A stretch of DNA of 37,351 nt from Fimbriimonadaceae bacterium (GTDB lineage Bacteria > Armatimonadota > Fimbriimonadia > Fimbriimonadales > Fimbriimonadaceae): assembly GCA_025451715.1 (NCBI GenBank), contig JANWJY010000134.1, positions 1 through 37,351 of the forward strand, read 5' to 3'. The translations under genes were made by a program, and so were the position numbers. Below the pieces are notes generated by a model, which saw only the letters and a list, made by a program, of their open reading frames with translations, did not search any database and had not been told where the DNA came from. Below, piece by piece: positions 17,485 through 24,164 of the stretch. Every line of letters starts with the position of its first letter. Position 1 is the stretch's first letter.

Positions 17485-17739
17485 TGCCGTCGCTTCGTAA
17501 TCGCGACCAACCTCACGACCAAGAAGACGCGGCTGCTGAGCATCGACGCGCAGAACAAGGGCGCGGCCAACGCGTTCCTGCGCCTCTACGACAAGGCCAC
17601 GGCGCCCGCGCCCGGATCGGACGTGCCAAAGATGACTTACATGCTCGCGCCGGGGGGCGGGAAGGTGATCGAGAAGAACATCGCGCTCGAGTTCGCGAAC
17701 GGCTTCGGCTACGCGATCACCGGCGGCGCGGGCCGGTAG
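17485..17739 (+). pseudogene. C-terminal remnant of a small phage structural-like protein
   Basis: Open frame without a credible start: ..ATNLTTKKTRLLSIDAQNKGAANAFLRLYDKATAPAPGSDVPKMTYMLAPGGGKVIEKNIALEFANGFGYAITGGAGR*. Confidence 0.5.
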
Positions 17740-17749
17740 AATCGGCCCC

Positions 17750-20374
17750 GTGGCTGGACGGGGCGGTGGCCGGGCTGAAGGGCCCTGCATCGAAGGGGAC
17801 CGCAGGAGGGCGCCCGGTTCTGCGCCTGCCGCATTCACCCACCTCTTACTGGCAAGAGTCCGACACGACTCCGCCAACTCTCATTCGCTTGATTGGCTTG
17901 ACGTTGCCGCCAAGCAGTTCAACGCCACCCTAATTAGTACTGCCGGGGACCGCTTGTACTCGCTTCCCACAGCGCGTGCGTGCCTTGACCTTGCAATGTG
18001 CATCCAGCTTCACAAGGAGGTGCGCCCGATCGACGGAGGCGCAATCGTCGTGTTCGCTGGGGACGATGGCTACGGCTCGTCTGCGCGCGCGCGTCGACTT
18101 GAATCGCTCGCGGAGCGCGGAAGGATCGGCCAGGTGCTTGCAGTCGGCAAAGTGATCGCGACACTCGGGCCCGTGACGACAAACTTGCGCATTGTGTCCC
18201 TTGGCACACACCGGTTCGAGGACATGCTTCCAGAGGAGGAGGTCGCTTCGCTTTCGATCGGTGCCGGGTTCGATGCGCCAACCTTCAACCTTGAGGGACT
18301 GGACCTCTACGACCACAACCTTCCAGTGTTCTTCGACTCATTCGTCGGACGGGACGGGATGATTGACGAGGTCATCGGCGCGGCGGACACAACTAGGCTT
18401 GTGACTCTCGTCGGCTGTGGCGGCGTCGGGAAAACTCGGCTGGCGATACACGCCGCAGCGCGGCTGATGTTGGACGGGTTCCACGTACTGCGCCTTGTGC
18501 GGCTGGCTGAAGCGGACCGAGGCGGGGATATCGGGTCAGTGGTTGCAGCGAAGGCGGGGATTCGCTCTGCACGAATCGAGGACTTCGTTGGGGCCTATCG
18601 CGCCAAACGTTGCCTGTTCGTGATCGACAACTGCGAGCACGTGCTAGCAAGCGCCGTGTCTGTCGTGCGCAGGATCATTACTGAGATTCCGGGCGCATTG
18701 GTCTTGGTTACCTCTCGTGAGATCCTGGACCTTGGTGGCGAGGTGGCGATCGAGGTACCGCCGCTGTCGCTGCCCGGCGAGGAGTATGACTTTAGTTCCA
18801 TAGAGCGATCAGGTGCAGTGGAGCTTTTTGTCGACAGGTTGCGCGAACGTGCGCCAGAGTTTCAAGTCGGTGAAGAGTGCTTGGACTCGGTCGTGTCTTT
18901 ATGTCGGCGCTTGGACGGTCTGCCGCTCGCGCTGGAGCACGCTGCTGGACAGGCGGCGTATTTGGGACTCGAAGAATGCGAAAGAGGGCTCTCGCGGCGG
19001 TTCGACCTTTTACGCTCGGAGCGGCGCGATTACGACGAGCGACACAGGACGGTATGGGCGACGATCGATTGGAGCTATGGGCTATTGAGCGACAAAGAGA
19101 AGCATTGCCTGTGCTCGCTTTCCGTCTTTGCAGGCTCGTTTTCAATGAGCGATGCGACTGCGATTGTCTCTGACGAAGTTGTCGATGAGACGAGCGCGCA
19201 ATCAGTACTGACATCATTGATAAGAAAGAGCCTAGTGGTTCGAGAATTCGACTCACGCGGCAACGCCGTCTACCATATGCTCGAGACAGTGCGCGACTTC
19301 GCAAGAGCGCAGTGCGTTGATCGCGGTGATCGCATGCGAGCGCGGCATTTTGAACACATCCGGGGCCTGGTCGATAGCGCATTTGACACGTGGGAAGGCA
19401 AGGCGTCTCCGGTCAAGTTTGCGGATCTTCAGGGTAGATATGTGGACGTGAAGGCTGGGCTCGATTGGGGCGTTGAGGCTGACCACCCGTCGATCGCCGA
19501 GACGCTACGGCGGTTGACGCGCTATTGGATCGAGTACGGGCCAATCTCGGACGGTGTTAGATTCTTGAAGCGTGCGGTGCAGCCGTCGATCGACTCGGAT
19601 CAGTTCTCGTGCGACCATGCGAACGCGCTGGCGGCGATGCTATGGATGGACGGTAAGTTTGACGAGGCGCGGCCGATCTTTGAGAGAGTGCTCTCAAAAG
19701 CGAGTCTAATGGGAGACCTTGTGACAGCTGCGACGGCTCACAACAACCTTGCCGGGCTCTCCATCCACTCAAATGACGCCAGCGCGGCCGTTGAACACTT
19801 CCGTCTCGCATATGGGATCTATCAAGAGGCGGGCGAAAGCGGTAAAGCGGCAATGTGCGCAGCAAACCTCGGATACCAGCTCGCGCGTGCCGGCGAACAA
19901 GCAGAAGCGATCAACGTCCTCAGAGGAGCATTGTCAGAAGGACGGGGAATTGTTCCATTCGAGACTGAGGCTGTACTGTTGCTCAACCTCAGCGACGCAC
20001 TCCGTTTTGATGGCCGTATCGACGAGTGCCTGTCCGTACTATGCGAAGTATTGTCCAAGTGCTCGGCCAATGAACATGCCTCCTCTGTCCCGAAGGCAGT
20101 CCTTCGCGCTTGCATTGCCCTTCAGAAGCGTTGTGGCGCTGAAGACGTCGCTCGGCTCTATGGAATCGCTTCGCAGGGGTTCGCCGAATTCTCGAGCACG
20201 GAGTTTGGTGAGCGTGCAGCAATGCAAATCGAGGTCGTGAAGTTCCTTGGGAGTTCCCTTGTGCCGGACGAGAGAGACCGAATCGTCGCCGGTGGCGCCG
20301 TCGTCATTGGCTCGCAGCGGGTGAGAGAGGCTTTGATAATCATTAAAAAAGCCCTTGACATGTCGGTGGAATAA
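17750..20374 (+). CDS. STAND-type ATPase (COG3903-like NB-ARC) with degenerate cyclase-like N-terminus and C-terminal TPR-like repeats
   Basis: FVGRDGMIDEVIGAADTTRLVTLVGCGGVGKTRLAIHAA (Walker A), KRCLFVIDNCEHV (Walker B), GALVLVTSREIL, LDGLPLALEHAAG; start codon uncertain. Confidence 0.85.
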   Translation: MAGRGGGRAEGPCIEGDRRRAPGSAPAAFTHLLLARVRHDSANSHSLDWLDVAAKQFNATLISTAGDRLYSLPTARACLDLAMCIQLHKEVRPIDGGAIVVFAGDDGYGSSARARRLESLAERGRIGQVLAVGKVIATLGPVTTNLRIVSLGTHRFEDMLPEEEVASLSIGAGFDAPTFNLEGLDLYDHNLPVFFDSFVGRDGMIDEVIGAADTTRLVTLVGCGGVGKTRLAIHAAARLMLDGFHVLRLVRLAEADRGGDIGSVVAAKAGIRSARIEDFVGAYRAKRCLFVIDNCEHVLASAVSVVRRIITEIPGALVLVTSREILDLGGEVAIEVPPLSLPGEEYDFSSIERSGAVELFVDRLRERAPEFQVGEECLDSVVSLCRRLDGLPLALEHAAGQAAYLGLEECERGLSRRFDLLRSERRDYDERHRTVWATIDWSYGLLSDKEKHCLCSLSVFAGSFSMSDATAIVSDEVVDETSAQSVLTSLIRKSLVVREFDSRGNAVYHMLETVRDFARAQCVDRGDRMRARHFEHIRGLVDSAFDTWEGKASPVKFADLQGRYVDVKAGLDWGVEADHPSIAETLRRLTRYWIEYGPISDGVRFLKRAVQPSIDSDQFSCDHANALAAMLWMDGKFDEARPIFERVLSKASLMGDLVTAATAHNNLAGLSIHSNDASAAVEHFRLAYGIYQEAGESGKAAMCAANLGYQLARAGEQAEAINVLRGALSEGRGIVPFETEAVLLLNLSDALRFDGRIDECLSVLCEVLSKCSANEHASSVPKAVLRACIALQKRCGAEDVARLYGIASQGFAEFSSTEFGERAAMQIEVVKFLGSSLVPDERDRIVAGGAVVIGSQRVREALIIIKKALDMSVE

Positions 20375-20383
20375 TCGGATAAT
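20355..20383 (+). promoter_or_regulatory. Strong sigma70-like promoter
   Basis: TTGACA (20355-20360), 17-bp spacer, GATAAT (20378-20383). Confidence 0.65.
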
Positions 20384-20388
20384 GGGAC

Positions 20389-20412
20389 GTCGCCTGACGC
20401 AAGTCAGACGAC
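20389..20412 (+). promoter_or_regulatory. 5'-UTR stem-loop with GCAA (GNRA) tetraloop
   Basis: GTCGCCTGAC-GCAA-GTCAGACGAC, 10-bp stem with one mismatch, just downstream of the predicted promoter. Confidence 0.6.
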
Positions 20413-20429
20413 AAAGGAGAGAGAGAATC

Positions 20430-20873
20430 ATGGTCAATCCAGTTACTAGTGGCAACGGCATTATTCCGATCACTATGGCGCCGCCCGAGGACGTCGCCCC
20501 TACAATCGAAGGCTATGGAACGTCGATCGGCGTCATTGAGATGACGCTGCCGGAGAGCGAACTTCCAGCCTCGCTGTTCGAAGAGGGACTGCCTGAGTTC
20601 CCTATCACTTACGAGTTCGAGGAGTACACGCTTGTCCTCCAGGGCGGATCGCTGACCCAAATACAGCTGTCTGGCGTAACGATCGACTGGGCAGCATCAG
20701 ACCTCGCCGAGTCAGGCTCGTTTAATGGGCAGTTCGGGGTCACGACCTTCTACAACTTGATCGGCAAGGAGTTCAGCACCTTTCAGTACACGTACTTGAG
20801 GTTCGCTTGCGTCCTGGTCGAGAACGGCGTTGAAAAGTCGGACTCCTGGACGGTACGGATGAAGCACTTCTGA
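20430..20873 (+). CDS. Hypothetical protein, 147 aa
   Basis: ATG preceded by AAGGAGAGAGAGAATC; own promoter and 5' hairpin; followed by hairpin 20888-20913. Confidence 0.7.
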   Translation: MVNPVTSGNGIIPITMAPPEDVAPTIEGYGTSIGVIEMTLPESELPASLFEEGLPEFPITYEFEEYTLVLQGGSLTQIQLSGVTIDWAASDLAESGSFNGQFGVTTFYNLIGKEFSTFQYTYLRFACVLVENGVEKSDSWTVRMKHF

Positions 20874-20887
20874 GTGCTTCCAAATGT

Positions 20888-20913
20888 GAGCGGGCTCGAT
20901 GTCGGGCCCGCTC
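20888..20913 (+). terminator. Terminator-like hairpin (no U tract)
   Basis: GAGCGGGC-TCGATGTCGG-GCCCGCTC perfect 8-bp stem 14 bp after the stop codon. Confidence 0.45.
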
Positions 20914-20933
20914 CCAGTATCATAGATGCGGCA

Positions 20934-21452
20934 ATGGATCGCGTCGAATCTGGATTCACCGCATACGAAAGCCAGCGGTTGGAGCTCAAGAGTGCTTTCA
21001 CTTGGAACGCGCGTCACGGTCGAGAAGACGGTGACCTCAGGCTAGGATCGGTGCGAACGATCGCTGCCTTCGCCAATACGTCTGGCGGTCGGCTCTATAT
21101 TGGAGTTGGTGACGACGGCACGATACACGGTATTGAGGAAGAGGTGTCGGCACTGTTTGGCGATTCCCATCTTGATCAGTTTGAAGGTTTGATCCTGGAA
21201 CACCTCAAGAACACGCTTTGGCCAAACCCAACCAGAGCCTACACCGTTGGGTTTGAACAGCTGGAGTCGAAGTGGATCTGCGCCATAGATGTGAGTCCAT
21301 GTCCAGGAATCACATATGTGAGAACGAAATCTGGGGGAGGCACGGTCGAACACAGTATCTACGTTCGAACGGGCAATCGAACTGTCAAGGTAGCCGACAT
21401 TGAACGCGACCGCTTCATTGTAGAGAGGAACGGTGGCTCCTGGTCTCTTTGA
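20934..21452 (+). CDS. AlbA/Schlafen_AAA_4-like putative ATP-/nucleic-acid-binding protein
   Basis: ESQRLELKSAFTWN....GDLRLGSVRTIAAFANTSGGRLYIGVGDDGTIHGIEEEV is the canonical AlbA_2 signature; start may be 20874 (GTG) or 20934 (ATG). Confidence 0.78.
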   Translation: MDRVESGFTAYESQRLELKSAFTWNARHGREDGDLRLGSVRTIAAFANTSGGRLYIGVGDDGTIHGIEEEVSALFGDSHLDQFEGLILEHLKNTLWPNPTRAYTVGFEQLESKWICAIDVSPCPGITYVRTKSGGGTVEHSIYVRTGNRTVKVADIERDRFIVERNGGSWSL

Positions 21453-21548
21453 CGAAGGCGACGGCGAGGAAAGGCAGTGATTACCGTGTCATGTCAAGTG
21501 GCAACGCGCAATTAATTCTCTCTTAAATAGGCTCAAATCAAGCGCATG

Positions 21549-21567
21549 TGTGGAAAACTTTTCCACA
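21549..21567. repeat. 19-bp perfect palindrome resembling inverted DnaA boxes
   Basis: TGTGGAAAA-C-TTTTCCACA; each half is one base off TTATCCACA. Confidence 0.6.
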
Positions 21568-21656
21568 GTCCATTGGATTTCAGCTAGAGTGGCGGAGAAA
21601 GTCCACATAGCAGGGTGGAGGAGTTGCGATGTATCGTTAATCTGGTCTGCGCCCTC

Positions 21657-22199
21657 ATGCTCGGGAACGTGAACCCGGTGTTCACCGGGCTGCCCGACGC
21701 GATTCGTCTTGTTGCCGTCGACGAGTACTACCCCCGGACGAGCGACGTCATCAACCCGGGAGGGCCAAGCATCACGCAGGACGTCGAGGACCGGCACGTG
21801 CTGTCGTTCATCTTCAAGAACGTCGCGCTGCCGGCAGGCGAGCACGGGCCGTGGTACCAGATCGCGATGCAGTATCCAGGCGAGGCGCCGTACAACGTCA
21901 GCGCCACGCTTGTCTCCGACTCGAACTGGAGTGGGGATCCCGATGAGGAGTACGGCATGCAGGTTAACTGGAACGGAAGTGGCTTTGCAAAGTTCTTTGT
22001 TGTCGTCGACAACGATGACCTTCCCGAGGAGGTCCACTTTTCGATACTCAAGATTCAAGAGTACTACAACGAAATGACTGAGTCTTGGGAGCCGCAGTAT
22101 TGGGGCTGGACGCCTACCTTCGAGATCAACAAGGTCAGCGCAGAAGACGCTGCGATCGATACGCGCAAACTGACCGAAACGAGCTTCATCGAGCGGTAG
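21657..22199 (+). CDS. Hypothetical protein (start uncertain, 21615-21657)
   Basis: 181-codon ORF MLGNVNPVFTGLPDAIRLVAVDEYYPR..., last gene before the right att site. Confidence 0.55.
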   Translation: MLGNVNPVFTGLPDAIRLVAVDEYYPRTSDVINPGGPSITQDVEDRHVLSFIFKNVALPAGEHGPWYQIAMQYPGEAPYNVSATLVSDSNWSGDPDEEYGMQVNWNGSGFAKFFVVVDNDDLPEEVHFSILKIQEYYNEMTESWEPQYWGWTPTFEINKVSAEDAAIDTRKLTETSFIER

Positions 22200-22201
22200 A
22201 T

Positions 22202-22223
22202 AGTATGAACCAAAGTATGAACA
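22202..22223 (+). repeat. Putative integrase arm-type site pair (right end)
   Basis: AGTATGAACC-AA-AGTATGAACA: same 10-bp repeat and 12-bp phasing as 12645-12666, 45 bp inside the att core. Confidence 0.55.
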
Positions 22224-22268
22224 AAGCGAGGGATTCGAAACTTCCCTTCGTGTTCTTAGGTTGAAATC

Positions 22269-22344
22269 TGGCAGGGGCAGCAGGGCTCGAACCCGCGACC
22301 TGCGGTTTTGGAGACCGCTGCTCTACCAACTGAGCTATACCCCT
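22269..22344 (-). tRNA. tRNA-Trp (CCA anticodon), CCA end encoded
   Basis: Minus strand AGGGGTATAGCTCAGTTGGTAGAGCAGCGGTCTCCAAAACCGCAGGTCGCGGGTTCGAGCCCTGCTGCCCCTGCCA; all four stems pair, anticodon loop CTCCAAA. Confidence 0.96.
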
Positions 22345-22437
22345 GCAGGCAGGGGAAATATACCGTAACCTGGCCTTGCACCCACAGTCCCGGTCGGGCC
22401 TTTGCGAAGGAGAACTCGAATGCGGCAGAATGCACCT

Positions 22438-23313
22438 ATGAGTTGGAGGATCGGGCTAGCACTTCTCGCGCTCCTTGGAGTCGGGACTGGCTGTGCGAGC
22501 AAGCAGGACAACGTCGGGGGAAAGCCGTACGATAAGGTCTATGCGAACGTCGTCAGTCTGAGCCCGAGCACCACCGAGTATCTCGTCGCCCTCGGAGGCT
22601 CGATGTACCTCGCGGGTCGGACCGCGTCCTGCGACAGGCCGAAGGAGATTCTCTCCATACCGATCGTCGTCCAGGAGACCGGCCCAGACCTTGAAAAGAT
22701 CGCAGCGGTCAATCCCGACCTCATTGTTTACGATAAGGCCCTCTACGGCGAAGACGCGGTCGCAAAGATCAAGGAAATGGGCATCGAGACGCTCGAGTAC
22801 AACGCGACCAACGTCGATTCTTACGCGGACTTCGGCTATCGCCTAGCGGGAAAGCTCAGCATCGAGACCTCGAACGAGACCCACATCAACAACGTGTATC
22901 GCGAACTTGCAAAGGCCGCCGCAAACAAGACGACAAACCCACGCACAACCGTGCTGCTCGGTAAGCCTGCAGACGGCGAGTACCTCATCATGGGACTCGA
23001 GGGTATGCACTCGTTCCTCATAAAGGCTTGTGGTGCAACTCCGGTCGGCGCTGGCGGCAGCTTGTTCCAACTGGCGAAGATCGAGAGCTTGATCGATTGG
23101 GACCCGCAGGTCATCTACAGCGACGGCAACGCGCAAGGAGTCTACAGCGACCCCCGCCTGCAACAGCTCACCGCAGTCAAAGAACTGCGAGTGTTCGACA
23201 TGGACGCAAAGACGCTCGTGCGCATCGGTGGCAAGCTCGACGAGGTGATTCGCATCATTGCGGCCGACGTAAGAGACATGCCCATCAGCCCACGAAAGGA
23301 AGCGGCAAAGTGA
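22438..23313 (+). CDS. ABC transporter substrate-binding lipoprotein, BtuF/FhuD type
   Basis: Lipobox LLGVGTGCAS; VVSLSPSTTEYLVALGG, DLEKIAAVNPDLIVYDK. Confidence 0.85.
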   Translation: MSWRIGLALLALLGVGTGCASKQDNVGGKPYDKVYANVVSLSPSTTEYLVALGGSMYLAGRTASCDRPKEILSIPIVVQETGPDLEKIAAVNPDLIVYDKALYGEDAVAKIKEMGIETLEYNATNVDSYADFGYRLAGKLSIETSNETHINNVYRELAKAAANKTTNPRTTVLLGKPADGEYLIMGLEGMHSFLIKACGATPVGAGGSLFQLAKIESLIDWDPQVIYSDGNAQGVYSDPRLQQLTAVKELRVFDMDAKTLVRIGGKLDEVIRIIAADVRDMPISPRKEAAK

Positions 23314-24146
23314 GCAAGGCAGAAATCGGCGTCTTCGGTGGCTCTGGCTTCTACAGTCTTCTCGAGAACGTTAAGGAGATCAAGGTCGATACGCCGTACG
23401 GCCCGCCAAGCGACTGCGTCATGCTCGCCGAGGTCGCCGGCAAGAAGGTCGCGTTCCTACCTCGCCATGGTCGCAGCCATACTCTCCCACCGCACAAGGT
23501 CCCCTACCGCGCAAACGTGTGGGCGTTCCACAAGCTTGGTGTGAAGGCGGTCGTAAGCCCATGCGCCGTCGGTTCATTGCAGAGGCATATCGAGCCTGGT
23601 AGCTTCCTCCTCGCCGACCAGTTCGTCGACCGCACCAAGGGGCGCGACGACACGTTCTACGACGGACCGGTCACGACACACGTATCGCCAGCCGACATGT
23701 ACGACAAGACGATGCGAGAGATTGCTGCACGCGTCATCAAGAAGCACGGGATCACCTGCCACGAAATGGGCACGGTCGTCGTCATCCAGGGCCCACGGTT
23801 CTCCACCAAGGCCGAGAGCACGTGGTTCACAAAGATGGGCTGGGACATCATTAACATGACCCAGTACCCCGAGGCGTACCTCTGCCACGAGCTGGGGATG
23901 GCCGTGCTCAACATATCGCTGGTCACGGACTTCGACAGTGGCGTGGTCGCCGACACAGAGGCCGTGACCGCTCACAGCGTGCTCGAGGTATTCAAGCAGA
24001 ACTCCGAGAACGCCCGGAAGGTCGTGCTCGACATCATCTCCGAACTGCCAAAGGACCTTGGTTCCCTAGGCTCCCGAGACTCGCTCAAGTACACGAGGGG
24101 CGACGGGCACGCCGCCAGCGACATGGACATCCGCATCTTCGACTAA
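23310..24146 (+). CDS. mtnP: S-methyl-5'-thioadenosine phosphorylase
   Basis: GTG start overlapping previous stop; IGVFGGSGFYSLL, FLPRHGRSHTLPPHKVPYRANVWA, VVIQGPRFSTKAES, NMTQYPEAYLCHELGM. Confidence 0.94.
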   Translation: MSKAEIGVFGGSGFYSLLENVKEIKVDTPYGPPSDCVMLAEVAGKKVAFLPRHGRSHTLPPHKVPYRANVWAFHKLGVKAVVSPCAVGSLQRHIEPGSFLLADQFVDRTKGRDDTFYDGPVTTHVSPADMYDKTMREIAARVIKKHGITCHEMGTVVVIQGPRFSTKAESTWFTKMGWDIINMTQYPEAYLCHELGMAVLNISLVTDFDSGVVADTEAVTAHSVLEVFKQNSENARKVVLDIISELPKDLGSLGSRDSLKYTRGDGHAASDMDIRIFD

Positions 24147-24164
24147 AATCGAAGGTACGGACCC

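Larger units (their letters stand above)
12525..22318. mobile_element. Genomic island integrated in tRNA-Trp (about 9.8 kb), no recognisable integrase
   Basis: 50-bp direct repeats made of the tRNA 3' half at both ends, inward paired 10-bp arm-like repeats, defence-like cargo, looser gene packing than the flanks. Confidence 0.85.

Noticed and set aside
17455-17877. N-terminal extension of the minus-strand ORF 17029-17877
   Set aside because: It runs antisense through the phage-like remnant and the STAND gene start; an ATG at 17454 gives a normal protein start (MSTVNIQITG).
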